A stretch of 64,000 bases of DNA from Neobacillus sp. SuZ13 (GCF_030123365.1 NZ_CP126107.1:2093501-2157500), one strand, 5' to 3'; shown: positions 8,329 through 17,276, counted from the first letter of the stretch. The notes: a model not told the origin generated them from the letters alone. Numbers and translations are program-made.

Positions 8329-9894
8329 ATGGGATGGACTATTTTTATATTTCTATTGATTGTATTTATTGTTGGCCCGATTTGCTTGCTTTTGTGGTTA
8401 AATATTTTAGCAAAGAAACCACAGCATTCGATTATCAGAGCACACCCTTATTTGGGATGGATGCGCTACTTATTAGAAAAGATTGGCCCGGAATTCAGGC
8501 AATATTGGTTTGATGATGATAATAGTGGCAAACCATTTTCACGATCAGATTTTTTAGGGATTGTTTTTTCTGCCAAATATCGAAGCGACCTTTTAAGCTT
8601 TGGTTCCAAACGTGACTTTGATCAGCCTGGGTATTATATTGCGAATGGTTTATTTCCACTATTAAACGAAGAATTAAGGGTAGACAATCAGGAAAAAGTC
8701 CACTCAATGAAATATAAAATTGACCATGAAGGATTGTTTACTCGTCATGAAAAGCTTGAAAAGGACCAAACAAACCGTTGGCTTTACCATGAGGAAGAGA
8801 CAATAATCGTTGGCGAGGATCGGAAATTTCCATGGAGACTTCGGGGGCCATTTGGTGCCTCTGCCACATCTTACGGAGCAGTCGGTGAAAACTATATCCT
8901 TTCAACTGGTCATGGCAGCCATATGGCAGGTGGTTCATGGATTAATACGGGAGAAGGCGGAGTGGCACCAGAGCATTTAGAAAGTGGTGCAGATGTGATC
9001 GCTCAAATTGGTCCTGGTTTATTTGGTTTTCGCGATGATGAGGGGAAATTTTCTATTAAAGAATTTCGGTTAAAAGCCCAGGAACCGAATATAAAAGCAT
9101 TTGAGCTTAAATTCGGCCAAGGAGCAAAAATCCGTGGCGGACATCTGGAAGGGTCGAAGGTTACAACAAAGGTGGCAAACATTCGGAAGGTACCAATGGG
9201 GAAAACCATTAATTCACCAAATCGATTTCCGATTTTGCATAATGCGTTCGAAACCTTGCAGTTTATTAAAATGCTGCAAGATGAAGGTGGAAAACCTGTC
9301 GGAATCAAAATCGTTGTGGGCTATCCTTCCAGTTTAGACGAATTTTTCGAGGCTATGAATAATCTTAGGATTTTTCCAGATTTTATTACGGTTGATGGGG
9401 GAGAAGGCGGAACAGGCGCTACTTTTAAATCAATGGCAGATACAATGGGGCTTCCTTTATTTCCCGCTTTAATTGCTGTTGTCGATAAGGCCAACCAGTT
9501 TGGTCTGCGAGACAAGCTGAAAATCTTTGCTTCAGGAAAGTTAATTTCAGCCGATAAAATTGCTATCGCCCTTGCAATCGGTGCTGATGCCGTGAACTCT
9601 GCGCGAGGATTTATGATTGCTAGCGGCTGTATTATGGCTCTTCAATGCCATACTGGTAAATGCCCTGCGGGTATAACCACAACCGATCCAAAATATCAAG
9701 AAGCACTTGTTCCAGAGGAAAAGAAATGGCGAGTCATGAACTATATTATAAATGTACGACAAGGTTTGTTTGCCTTAGCCGCGGCTTGTAGCATTGATAG
9801 TCCCCGTAAATTCACTCGTGAGCACATTGTATTTAAAGATGTCGATGGAAAAATAAAAAGGTTATCAGAACTGTTTCCGGAATCTAGGGGTTAG
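8329..9894 (+). CDS. yerD: FMN-binding glutamate synthase-like protein (YerD type)
   Basis: 521 residues from ATG 8329, 8 nt after AGGAGGG; a TTG three bases earlier is closer than ideal. An N-terminal membrane segment (residues 1-25) precedes a GltS-type FMN/alpha-barrel domain: VDGGEGGTGATFKSMADTMG is the FMN and 2-oxoglutarate region, and C-x5-C-x4-C (GCIMALQCHTGKCPAG) is the [3Fe-4S] cluster motif. There is no amidotransferase domain, so ammonia-dependent or ferredoxin-dependent chemistry, or another flavin reaction, is more likely than classical GOGAT activity. The size and membrane anchor match Bacillus YerD. The last codons and TAG stop lie inside a dispersed palindromic repeat (9887-9938). 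Confidence 0.85.
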   Translation: MGWTIFIFLLIVFIVGPICLLLWLNILAKKPQHSIIRAHPYLGWMRYLLEKIGPEFRQYWFDDDNSGKPFSRSDFLGIVFSAKYRSDLLSFGSKRDFDQPGYYIANGLFPLLNEELRVDNQEKVHSMKYKIDHEGLFTRHEKLEKDQTNRWLYHEEETIIVGEDRKFPWRLRGPFGASATSYGAVGENYILSTGHGSHMAGGSWINTGEGGVAPEHLESGADVIAQIGPGLFGFRDDEGKFSIKEFRLKAQEPNIKAFELKFGQGAKIRGGHLEGSKVTTKVANIRKVPMGKTINSPNRFPILHNAFETLQFIKMLQDEGGKPVGIKIVVGYPSSLDEFFEAMNNLRIFPDFITVDGGEGGTGATFKSMADTMGLPLFPALIAVVDKANQFGLRDKLKIFASGKLISADKIAIALAIGADAVNSARGFMIASGCIMALQCHTGKCPAGITTTDPKYQEALVPEEKKWRVMNYIINVRQGLFALAAACSIDSPRKFTREHIVFKDVDGKIKRLSELFPESRG

Positions 9895-9938
9895 TCCCCA
9901 ATAAATTAATGCTTTAATGTGGCGGGGGACTGACCCCT
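9887..9938. repeat. Dispersed palindromic repeat, copy 1
   Basis: Arms GGGGTTAGTCCCC and GGGGGACTGACCCC flank a conserved A/T core containing ATTAATGCTTTAAT. Copies 2 and 3 lie at 11698-11747 and 19963-20012. This copy overlaps the stop codon of the YerD-type gene. The structure would form a long hairpin and may serve as a 3' end. Confidence 0.9.
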
Positions 9939-9974
9939 AACATCAGAAATACACTTTTATAATTCATGAAATTT

Positions 9975-9999
9975 AAAAAGGGGGCAGGTGGGCCCTGCC
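9975..9999 (-). terminator. Terminator of the small zinc-ribbon gene
   Basis: Read on the minus strand, GGCAGG and CCTGCC pair across a 5-nt loop and are followed by CCCTTTTT. It lies directly after the stop of the gene at 10001-10156. Confidence 0.65.
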
Positions 10000-10000
10000 A

Positions 10001-10156
10001 TTAATTTTCATCTTCTCGCTTCGTGAGTACTGTTTCATTACCACATCTGTTACATCGATACCAAGTCGCGATATATCCCCATCCATCGGGTCTCTGATTT
10101 ATTTCTTCATACACGTGACCTTTAAATTTACAGATGATATTTGCTAATATACTCAT
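10001..10156 (-). CDS. Small zinc-ribbon-like protein, 51 residues
   Basis: The frame opens with ATG 7 nt after a perfect AGGAGG and ends 2 bp before a terminator, so it is very probably expressed. It has Cys9, His14 and a C-terminal WYRCNRCG (Cys35, Cys38), spacing that suits a single zinc site. The layout (short N-terminal C..FKGH, then W.RC.RCG) resembles the small DUF1660-type proteins found in Bacillus and its phages. Function unknown. Upstream on the same strand (10128-10274) another short frame with C-x2-C overlaps it but lacks a good ribosome site. Confidence 0.65.
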   Translation of the reverse strand: MSILANIICKFKGHVYEEINQRPDGWGYIATWYRCNRCGNETVLTKREDEN

Positions 10157-10409
10157 ATATAAACCTCCTGCAAAGAAAAGTTGTTTTTTTATTTATTACA
10201 TCTTTATGTTCCAATGCTTGTACTCGTTGTTTTAAGATTTCACTACAATTTTTACAATAAAGTAATAACTGCATGGTCCTGTTTTCTTCGGATACAACTC
10301 ATAACCGTTTGATTTGTTGTAGACAGCAGAAAGATAAACCTATTCATACAAAAAAGTTATTTGTTAATAATAGCTAAATAGATAGATATAAAGTAAAGAG
10401 GAGATAAAT

Positions 10410-10484
10410 TTGTTGTTAAATGTAGAAGATGTAATTACGTTTGAACGGACTTTTACAGTAAAGAAACGTATAATTGTTTTATAA
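10410..10484 (+). pseudogene. N-terminal fragment resembling a hot-dog fold (MaoC/thioesterase-like) protein
   Basis: After AGAGGAG a TTG start opens a 24-residue frame, LLNVEDVITFERTFTVKKR and so on, which stops at TAA 10482-10484. The segment V-x-D-V-x-x-F-E-R-T-F-T resembles the start of small hot-dog dehydratase/thioesterase proteins but breaks off there. It lies in a stretch of gene debris between 10157 and 10880. Confidence 0.3.
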
Positions 10485-10573
10485 ACCACACAATCATATA
10501 ATTGTATGGAAAAGGATGCGTATCATGCCGATTAATTCGTTTAAAAACTATCCGATGAGCTGGAAGCCATCGA

Positions 10574-10834
10574 TTGATAAAACCAAAAAATTTAAAGGCT
10601 CTTTTATATAAAGATTGGTCCAGCGATTCTGAAACCACAGTTGAGGAAGACTTAAGTCTTCTTAAAAATTACCAGAGCTATGGTCCACCACCAGTAGAAG
10701 GGTTATGGGAAAAGAAAATTATTTTTGCTGGTACAGAAACAAATTCAGAATATAGCGGACATCTTGAAGGTGCCCTTCAGTCAGCTGAACAGGCAGTTTT
10801 TGAAATCATTCATTTAAATAATAAGCCTTTATGA
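10574..10834 (+). pseudogene. Flavin monoamine oxidase, C-terminal fragment
   Basis: The 86-residue frame reads LLYKDWSSDSETTVEEDLSL, then YGPPPVEGLWEKKIIFAGTE and SEYSGHLEGALQSAEQAV. This is the C-terminal FAD-binding region of flavin amine oxidases (the G-x-GTE..-GHLEGA motif that contacts the flavin). The N-terminal ~400 residues, including the Rossmann GxGxxG, are absent and the upstream DNA is interrupted by stops in every frame. There is no ribosome site. It is a remnant and not a functional enzyme. Confidence 0.8.
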
Positions 10835-10879
10835 CTCGATTTTTGAGGTTTATTTTATTTCTTGTAAAGGAGTACTATA

Positions 10880-11692
10880 ATGCAATTTTACTTTGATCAC
10901 CTTGTTTGGTTCTTTAAGAAACCAGAGGAAGCAATTTCACCGTTAAAACAAAGTGGGCTTCATGTTGTAAAAGGCGGCCGTCATGAATCTTGGGGAACAT
11001 ATAATACCCTAACCTATTTTGGCTTAAGTTATATTGAATTTTTAGGAATTGAAAATTTATCAGTAGCTGAAAAACATGGGGAAAATCGATTGATTACACA
11101 AATCGTTGAGCAGCTAGCAAAAGAAAGTCGGGAAGGTCCTGCGAAGGTAGCGATCCGAACAAATCAAAATGAAGAACTAGCTATAAAACTTAAAGCAGAA
11201 GGACTTACAGTATATGGGCCGCTGGCAGGGGAGAGAGTTCGTGCTGATGGTCAGGTAATCAAGTGGTCATTGTTATTCCCTGAATCCAAAGAAAAAAAGG
11301 CTCCTTTACCATTTTTTATTGAATGGGAAAAATCAGATGAAGAAAGGTATTCGGATTTAGAGGAACAAAGACTCATAGGGTCACACATATTAGGCGAACC
11401 AAAATTGGAAAGTGTGGGCTTTGTCGTAAATAATTTGGATAAAACACTAGAAATTTGGAGTAAATTGTTTAGCCCTAAACTAGGCGAGGAGTATATCGAT
11501 ACAGAAATCAATGCACGTTGTAGAATTTTAGAATTGAACGGAACTAATTTATTATTTTGTACACCAATTGGAGATGGAACGGCTGTTAAGGTATTAAAAG
11601 AAAAAGGGGAGACTCCTTTTTTAGTGAACCTTACTGACACGAATCAAAGTCACTTTTTTGAAATGTTGGATGGTTATTGGAGGTTCCAGTAA
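10880..11692 (+). CDS. VOC-superfamily (glyoxalase-like domain) protein
   Basis: 270 residues with two vicinal-oxygen-chelate halves. The first starts FDHLVWFFKKPEEAISPLKQ, with H8 where these proteins bind metal, and continues HESWGTYNTLTYFGLSYIEFL. The second starts near residue 175 (LESVGFVVNNLDKTLEIWSK). This is the Glyoxalase_3-like arrangement of Bacillus proteins of unknown substrate. The start follows AAAGGAG. It is monocistronic: a gene fragment lies upstream and a palindromic repeat starts 6 bp after its stop. Confidence 0.8.
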   Translation: MQFYFDHLVWFFKKPEEAISPLKQSGLHVVKGGRHESWGTYNTLTYFGLSYIEFLGIENLSVAEKHGENRLITQIVEQLAKESREGPAKVAIRTNQNEELAIKLKAEGLTVYGPLAGERVRADGQVIKWSLLFPESKEKKAPLPFFIEWEKSDEERYSDLEEQRLIGSHILGEPKLESVGFVVNNLDKTLEIWSKLFSPKLGEEYIDTEINARCRILELNGTNLLFCTPIGDGTAVKVLKEKGETPFLVNLTDTNQSHFFEMLDGYWRFQ

Positions 11693-11697
11693 TATTA

Positions 11698-11747
11698 GGG
11701 TTAGTCCCCCCATAAATTAATGCTTTAATGTGGTGGGGGACTGACCC
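11698..11747. repeat. Dispersed palindromic repeat, copy 2
   Basis: GGGTTAGTCCCCC and GGGGGACTGACCC arms around a core that shares ATAAATTAATGCTTTAATGT with copy 1. It sits between the convergent VOC gene and the AbrB-type membrane protein gene, only 6-8 bp from either stop, where it would act as a bidirectional 3' end. Confidence 0.9.
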
Positions 11748-11754
11748 ACTGGCG

Positions 11755-12894
11755 CTAAGCGGATGTTTTAGACAAAAAATGTTTTTTCTGCTCAAGATAA
11801 TTTAACAATCGGAAAAACTGCGGCAAGATCACACAAATAATGAGGATGCGAAGAACCTGTACTGCTACGACAAAGGTCGAGTCTCCATGAAGGACGACAG
11901 AAGTTGTCGTCATTTCAGCAATTCCGCCCGGTGCGAATGCAAGAATAGAGGTTATAAGTGAGATTTCCGTTATCCTAACCACTAAAATAGCACAAATAAC
12001 CATCGAAAAAATGAGACCAACTGTACTTAAGAAGGAGACCATGATCGTCCGCTTTAAACCGATAAACATGCTTTTCTGAAAACGGGAGCCAATACTGGCG
12101 GCAATCATAATCTGCGATAAAATGATGACTTCATGTGGCCACCATGAAATGATGTCACTTCCTATAAAGAACGAACCAAGAGATTGGGCAATCGCAACAC
12201 CCACCATGCTTCCAATCAGCCATGGAGCAGGAACCCGTAAATATTTGATCAATCGATAACCTGCATAGGCAAATCCAATAAGTGCAAAAGTCCAAAGTAA
12301 CATCCCGATTTTAAATTCCGGGTCAGTCAGTACCGAAATTGGGACATGATTAGCCGAGTTTCCATTAGTCGAAGCAGAAAATGAAGCAACCAACGGAATC
12401 ATTAGGATCACTAAAAAAACACGCATGGTTTGAATAATGCTGACGACAGCCGTATTAGCCCCTGCCTCTTCTGCAATCCCAGGCATGGCGGATAATCCAC
12501 CTGGAGCCGTTCCGAAAAAGCTGGTCATCATATCCGTATTACTATATTTCCAGAGTACGAGGCCGGAGAGTAAGGAAAAAATGATAGATAGAAGAAGCAT
12601 AAGAATTATGGCAAGCCAATTTTCTTTAAAAACATGCAAAAAAGTCAAGTTTAATTTCTGTCCCAAATGAATGCCTAAAATAAACTGTCCCATATATAAC
12701 CAGTATTTTGGCATTCCTTTTTGATTCCCATTCCCCCTTAAAATTGATGGACGCCAATATGAAAGGAAAGCAGCTGCTAAAAATGTGCCGATCATCCATC
12801 CAATGGATAGGTCCGTCAATGAAATCAAAAATCCTCCTAAGCTACTTACAGATATAAAACAAACACTACGAATAAAGGTGTTTTTTCTATTCAT
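11755..12894 (-). CDS. AbrB-type (ammonia monooxygenase-like) integral membrane protein
   Basis: 379 residues from the ATG at 12894, which follows AAGGAGG with 6-nt spacing; an earlier in-frame ATG at 12915 lacks a site. About 10-11 hydrophobic segments form two repeats, each with the signature of the membrane family usually labelled AbrB or putative ammonia monooxygenase: TSFFGTAPGGLSAMPGIAEE in the first and ILAFAPGGIAEMTTTSVVLH in the second. Despite the common label it is not a DNA-binding protein. Its function is uncertain; transport is likely. A divergent LysR regulator is next to it. Confidence 0.85.
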   Translation of the reverse strand: MNRKNTFIRSVCFISVSSLGGFLISLTDLSIGWMIGTFLAAAFLSYWRPSILRGNGNQKGMPKYWLYMGQFILGIHLGQKLNLTFLHVFKENWLAIILMLLLSIIFSLLSGLVLWKYSNTDMMTSFFGTAPGGLSAMPGIAEEAGANTAVVSIIQTMRVFLVILMIPLVASFSASTNGNSANHVPISVLTDPEFKIGMLLWTFALIGFAYAGYRLIKYLRVPAPWLIGSMVGVAIAQSLGSFFIGSDIISWWPHEVIILSQIMIAASIGSRFQKSMFIGLKRTIMVSFLSTVGLIFSMVICAILVVRITEISLITSILAFAPGGIAEMTTTSVVLHGDSTFVVAVQVLRILIICVILPQFFRLLNYLEQKKHFLSKTSA

Positions 12895-12994
12895 GAACAT
12901 CCTCCTTGCATTCAAACCATCCTTTTAACATTTCGTAATTCAAATATAGTATAATCAAAGCAATAAATAAAATATCGAATTTATATCAAAGGCC

Positions 12995-13009
12995 ATAATC
13001 AAAAATTAT
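12995..13009. promoter_or_regulatory. Candidate LysR operator in the AbrB-type/LysR divergent region
   Basis: ATAATCAAAAATTAT has 5-bp inverted arms and fits the T-N11-A form of LysR sites. It lies 25 bp upstream of the LysR start and 101 bp upstream of the membrane-protein start. Confidence 0.4.
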
Positions 13010-13033
13010 TTCTTATGGTAAGAGGTGATCCTG

Positions 13034-13906
13034 ATGGATGAAAGAGACTGGATGGTTTTGCAAACTCTTTATCAAGAAAAAAATATAACCAATACAGCTA
13101 AAATACTGCATATTTCGCAGCCGGCTTTAACCAATCGTTTAAAAACAATGGAAAATTACTTTGGAGTAAAAATCGTTAATCGAAACTGGCGCGGAGTCGA
13201 ATTTACCCCACAAGGTGAATATCTTGCAAAAAATGCCCATGAACTATTATTACGAATCCAAAGGATGAAAGAAACAGTCCTTAATATGGAGGAAAAAATA
13301 TCGGGTACATTAAGGCTGGGTGTTTCAACCTTTTTTACAGATTATAAACTTCCCGGATTATTAAAACTTTTCAAAGATCAGTACCCTGATGTCGAGTTTA
13401 AAGTTACAACGGGGCCAAGCAACGAGATTGCCCATTTAATGTACAATCATGATGTACATGTTGGCTTTTTAAAAGGGGAATATGGCTGGAAGGATCAAAA
13501 AAAGCTCCTCTTCGAAGAAAGCATTTGTATCGCTTCAAAAGAAGAAATAGACCAGAATTTACTGCCTAGTTTACCTAGAATTGATTACGAAACCGATCCG
13601 TTATTAAAAGCTGTAATTGATAACTGGTGGGCTGAAAATTACTCACAGCCTCCACTTGTCAGTATTAATGTGGATAAGGCTGATACATGCAAAAAGATGG
13701 TCGGTTATGGTTTGGGCTACGCAATTATGCCAAGCATGAATATTGATGACCTTGTTCATATCAATAAAATTAAAATTAAAAATAAGGAGGGAGAAAAAAT
13801 TATCCGAGAGACGTGGATGTTTTACCATGAAGAATCTTTAGAATTTAAAGTAGTAAAAGCCTTCGTCGAATTTGTTGATGCAATTGACCTGCAATCCATT
13901 ACCTAA
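13034..13906 (+). CDS. LysR family transcriptional regulator
   Basis: 290 residues from the ATG at 13034; a GTG three codons earlier overlaps the ribosome site GAGGTG. The N-terminal winged helix reads MDERDWMVLQTLYQEKNITN followed by TAKILHISQPALTNRLKTME; the effector domain begins near residue 92 (LRLGVSTFFTDYKLPGLLKL). The neighbouring divergent gene, an AbrB-type membrane protein, is the probable target. It is a close paralogue of the LysR at 49688-50551: same MDE+DW start, same GTG-ATG start arrangement, same C-terminal layout. Confidence 0.92.
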   Translation: MDERDWMVLQTLYQEKNITNTAKILHISQPALTNRLKTMENYFGVKIVNRNWRGVEFTPQGEYLAKNAHELLLRIQRMKETVLNMEEKISGTLRLGVSTFFTDYKLPGLLKLFKDQYPDVEFKVTTGPSNEIAHLMYNHDVHVGFLKGEYGWKDQKKLLFEESICIASKEEIDQNLLPSLPRIDYETDPLLKAVIDNWWAENYSQPPLVSINVDKADTCKKMVGYGLGYAIMPSMNIDDLVHINKIKIKNKEGEKIIRETWMFYHEESLEFKVVKAFVEFVDAIDLQSIT

Positions 13907-13997
13907 AATCTTTTATCGTAAAACTAATCATTATCCTCATAAGCTTTTTAAAAATAATAATGACGCTAAGGTATCATCCATATAGGAAGTGATAAAT

Positions 13998-14040
13998 GAA
14001 ATGGACCATCAGACTTTATATAAGTCTGATGGTCCATTTC
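13998..14040. terminator. 19-bp perfect hairpin between the convergent LysR and YeiH genes
   Basis: Arms 13998-14016 and 14022-14040 are exact reverse complements with a 5-nt loop and end in A/T pairs. T tracts are short on both sides, but the location between two convergent stops fits a bidirectional terminator. Confidence 0.7.
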
Positions 14041-14079
14041 CAAGAACTCATGCTGCTTAAAAATGATTTTATAAGATTT

Positions 14080-15120
14080 TTAAAAACTAATATACGTTAG
14101 CAATGATAAAAAAATGGATGTAATAATAATGGCAATTAGTGGACGCATTGCTTTGGTTCGTAATTCTTTCAAGCTAATATTTAAACCTAATCCTGTCATT
14201 GACATTGTCAACAAAAATGATGTACCGTATGCAATATCAGACATTACTGTTTTTGATACCACTACCTTTTCTCCAATGATATAGCTTCCCACAAAACTCA
14301 TAACTATAAATCCAATTAAAAACCATGGAAACTCAAATTTTGTCTCTCCCTCTATATTTCCTTTCTTTTTCATCCAAAGCATAAGGATAAAGCAAACCGG
14401 AACTAAAAGAAATACTCGTGCAAGTTTAGCAAGTAATGCTTGAACAAGAGCATCTTGGCCTGCTGGGGCAGCAGCTAAAGCAACATGGCCGATCTCGTGT
14501 AGGCTGATTCCAACCCAATTTCCATAGTTTATAAGACCTAAAGATAAAAAAGGAAATATTATCGTATAGATGATGGAAAACACTGTGCCGACTAATGCGA
14601 TGATGCCGACACCCATAGCTGTATCCTCATCTTTTGCTTTAATAATTGGTGAGATGGCCGCGATGGCAGCCGCACCACAAATACCTGTACCGAGACTTAA
14701 TAATAAAGAGAGATTAAAATCTGCCTTCAGCCATTTAGCAAGGGTCATAAGAACAACAATGGAAAAAATGATCGTTATTGACCCTCTTAGCAATAGTGGG
14801 AATCCCTGATGAAAGACCACAATCATGTTTAGCTTTAAACCATAAAGTATGATGGCTAATCTTAAAAGTATTTTTGATGAAAATTGAATACCAGTACGTA
14901 ATTTTTCTGGATATCCAAAAACCTGTCTATAAACGACAGCTAATAAAATGGCACACGCAAGAGGTCCAATACGATTTAGTCCCGGAAGCACTGCCAAAGC
15001 AAAACCTAACACGGCTATGATCAACGTAAAACCAATTCCAGATATCAAAGAAACATCTAGCTTTTTTGCTGCTTTTTTTTGCTGATTAGGATTGGGAATT
15101 ATTAATACTTTTTGTTCCAA
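14080..15120 (-). CDS. YeiH-family putative anion (sulfate/sulfite) exporter
   Basis: 346 residues with about 10 membrane segments. Family motifs are visible: LNRIGPLACAILLAVVYRQV, LLSLGTGICGAAAIAAISPI, GISLHEIGHVALAAAPAGQD and TGLGLNISLKELRTKAMRPL. The start is TTG at 15120 behind AGGGG; no better in-frame codon is near. YeiH proteins are predicted sulfate exporters and are commonly controlled by an adjacent LysR regulator, as here. The shared 118-bp intergenic region carries a well-separated inverted repeat (15154-15223). Confidence 0.88.
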   Translation of the reverse strand: MEQKVLIIPNPNQQKKAAKKLDVSLISGIGFTLIIAVLGFALAVLPGLNRIGPLACAILLAVVYRQVFGYPEKLRTGIQFSSKILLRLAIILYGLKLNMIVVFHQGFPLLLRGSITIIFSIVVLMTLAKWLKADFNLSLLLSLGTGICGAAAIAAISPIIKAKDEDTAMGVGIIALVGTVFSIIYTIIFPFLSLGLINYGNWVGISLHEIGHVALAAAPAGQDALVQALLAKLARVFLLVPVCFILMLWMKKKGNIEGETKFEFPWFLIGFIVMSFVGSYIIGEKVVVSKTVMSDIAYGTSFLLTMSMTGLGLNISLKELRTKAMRPLIAIIITSIFLSLLTYISF

Positions 15121-15153
15121 TTGTATTCAACCCCTAATTTGTGTCTATATAAT

Positions 15154-15223
15154 TTATCGTAACTAAAGATTTACAATAAGAAAAATAAATGATTATTATA
15201 GTTATAATAAGTAAATACGATAA
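15154..15223. promoter_or_regulatory. Spaced inverted repeat between the YeiH and LysR genes
   Basis: TTATCGTA (15154-15161) and TACGATAA (15216-15223) are exact inverted copies, 62 bp from start to start (close to six helical turns). This fits two LysR-type half regions serving both divergent promoters. Confidence 0.5.
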
Positions 15224-15238
15224 TGAGGGAGGGAAACT

Positions 15239-16135
15239 ATGGATCAATTATTATTGGTATTTTTATCTGTGGCTGATAAAAGAAATTTTTCCAGAGCAGC
15301 GGAAGAGCTTCATATGACCCAGCCCGCAGTCAGCCAGCAAATTCAACAATTGGAAAGATATATAGGTGCAAAACTATTGCTCCGAACAAATAAAAGTGTG
15401 CAGCTAACTAAAGCAGGAGAAATAGTCTATTTGCATGCTAAAGAAATAACAAGTTTATACAAACGTATGTCGGTGTTAGTGAATGAATTAAATAACGAGC
15501 CAACAGGACCATTAAAAATTGGTGCCAGCTTTACCTTTGGAGAGTATGTATTACCACATATACTTGCAAGAATGAAAAACCTATTCCCTAATATCGTCCC
15601 TTCTGTACAAATTGGCAACACAAGGGATATTGCTAAAGCAATCACAAGTCATGAGATCGATGTAGGAATTATAGAGGGGGAAATTCCTCATCGAAATTTA
15701 TATGTAAAATCGGTTTCCACCGATCAAATGTATATCGTGGCAGGAGGGAACTATCCAATTTATTTCAATAAAGAAGTGACACGAAGACAGGTAGAACAAG
15801 AGAATTGGATTGTTCGTGAAGAAGGTTCTGGAACAAGAGATGCAACAGAAAAATTGTTTGAAACCTTAGAAATACGCCCTGCTAGGTTAATGGAGTTCGG
15901 CAGCACACAACTAATTAAAGAAGCAGTCGAAGCGGGGCTTGGTATTAGTTACCTATCTGAACTGACTGTAAAAAAAGAACGAATGCTTGGTACCATTCAA
16001 GTATTAAATGTAAAAGGAACACCGATAAAAAGAAATTTTTCAGTTATAACAGAATCTGTGGAATTACATACGAAATCTATGAACTTATTTATTGAGTTAA
16101 TAGAAAAATTTGTAGAGAATCAATTATTGCACTAG
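15239..16135 (+). CDS. LysR family transcriptional regulator (CysL/YeiE-like by context)
   Basis: 298 residues. The winged helix reads FLSVADKRNFSRAAEELHMT then QPAVSQQIQQLERYIGAKLL; the effector-binding domain begins near residue 92 (PLKIGASFTFGEYVLPHILA). The start follows GGGAGGG. It is divergent from the YeiH-type anion exporter, the arrangement usual for sulfur-oxyanion or cysteine-related LysR regulators such as CysL/YeiE, but the effector cannot be read from the sequence. Confidence 0.92.
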   Translation: MDQLLLVFLSVADKRNFSRAAEELHMTQPAVSQQIQQLERYIGAKLLLRTNKSVQLTKAGEIVYLHAKEITSLYKRMSVLVNELNNEPTGPLKIGASFTFGEYVLPHILARMKNLFPNIVPSVQIGNTRDIAKAITSHEIDVGIIEGEIPHRNLYVKSVSTDQMYIVAGGNYPIYFNKEVTRRQVEQENWIVREEGSGTRDATEKLFETLEIRPARLMEFGSTQLIKEAVEAGLGISYLSELTVKKERMLGTIQVLNVKGTPIKRNFSVITESVELHTKSMNLFIELIEKFVENQLLH

Positions 16136-16205
16136 CTCTTAAATCAAACATATATTACTAATAATCTTTTGTTAAAAGATATACAGAAAAAAGTTGGTGT
16201 AACGA

Positions 16206-16889
16206 TTGAGTAAAAAGAAACAAAAACGAAAAGCAAGGAAGAAGGAACCTAGTACATTCGGTACAGCAATAAAGCTATTAGTCTGTTTTTTCCTTGTATT
16301 ATTTTTAGGCTGGTATATGATGGTAGGCCATTTAGATGGGGAAACTTTTCAGGGAGTCGTGGAGCTCCCCTTAAAGGAGAGCTATGCGAACGCAGTATAT
16401 GGTTTGGCATTGATACATTGGGTCATTGGAATTCCTAGCGTCATTGTTTTTTTACTATTAATGGTAAAAGGGCACATTAGGGAATTCATGATTTCCTGCT
16501 TCTATAGTGTTCCTATTATTTTATTGAGTTTGGGCTTTACGATTCAGTATATGGTTTTATTAATTAAAGTTGGTGCTGAATCCTTATGGTGGTTTTATGT
16601 ATTGGCATCAGTCCTCGGCTTTCTAATAGCTAATCTCTTAATCTATTTGAAAAAAAGTAAATTACATACCGTTTTTATTGGACTGGGTGTTCTGTTAATA
16701 GTCCTTAGCTGGATCCTTCTAGCCGTGGCTAACTCTGCCGATGGAAATTTTATTATTACATATAAGGATAAACTAAGAGGAAGTTTCTCGATTAAGACCA
16801 TGGTAGGAACCTTTCAAACCATTGGAATTATGATTTTCCTGCTTATGTATGGTTTTCTATTGAAGCTTCGATTTGGCGGGGAAGAATAA
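16206..16889 (+). CDS. Integral membrane protein of unknown function, 227 residues
   Basis: The N-terminus is strongly basic (SKKKQKRKARKKEP), then about six hydrophobic segments follow with very short loops: near residues 21-40, 62-85, 94-118, 122-145, 150-170 and 200-222. The start is TTG behind GGTG, a weak site. I do not recognise the family. A basic start with six helices would put the N-terminus inside the cell. It lies 70 bp after the LysR gene on the same strand and may be read through from it. Confidence 0.6.
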   Translation: MSKKKQKRKARKKEPSTFGTAIKLLVCFFLVLFLGWYMMVGHLDGETFQGVVELPLKESYANAVYGLALIHWVIGIPSVIVFLLLMVKGHIREFMISCFYSVPIILLSLGFTIQYMVLLIKVGAESLWWFYVLASVLGFLIANLLIYLKKSKLHTVFIGLGVLLIVLSWILLAVANSADGNFIITYKDKLRGSFSIKTMVGTFQTIGIMIFLLMYGFLLKLRFGGEE

Positions 16890-17029
16890 GAGTCTCTTCC
16901 CACATCTTACATTTTAGTGATTCCATGGAATTCTCGGACATGAACAAGGATGGCAGAGTTGAATAACACGACATAAAAAAGATGATTTCATCATATTTAT
17001 CATCAATAAGAGGTTAAAGAGGTGAAAAC

Positions 17030-17218
17030 ATGTTACGAAATGTTGGTAGAAGACTTATCTGGTTTCTGATCGGAAGTACGATCTATGCTACATTTATCGG
17101 ATTTACCCTGTTTAAGGCTGGCCTCATATCATTTCCAGGTATTCCTAAATCCCAAAATGCACTGAATAATAATGATCGTAATCGAAATAAAAGAGTTGGT
17201 AGAATTCGAGTTACTTAG
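17030..17218 (+). CDS. Small single-pass membrane protein, 62 residues
   Basis: The frame opens 7 nt after an AGAGGTG site. Residues 10-32 (LIWFLIGSTIYATFIGFTLF and on) form one membrane helix, followed by an Asn/Arg-rich basic tail (NNNDRNRNKRVGRIRVT). A terminator-like stem follows within 60 bp. No family recognised. Confidence 0.55.
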   Translation: MLRNVGRRLIWFLIGSTIYATFIGFTLFKAGLISFPGIPKSQNALNNNDRNRNKRVGRIRVT

Positions 17219-17276
17219 AGATAAGATATTGTTAGCTTCAATAGTGTCTATGTAGTAATTCAAAGTCAAACATGGG

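Noticed and set aside
10128..10274. 48-residue minus-strand frame with C-x2-C overlapping the zinc-ribbon gene
   Set aside because: Only a poorly spaced AGGA precedes it, and it overlaps the strong AGGAGG and start of the better-supported small gene.
10453..10638. 61-residue minus-strand frame opposite the amine-oxidase fragment
   Set aside because: Shadow frame in degenerate DNA with no start signal.
11755..12894. Reading the AbrB-labelled protein as a transcription factor
   Set aside because: It has about ten membrane segments and no DNA-binding domain; the common family label is misleading.
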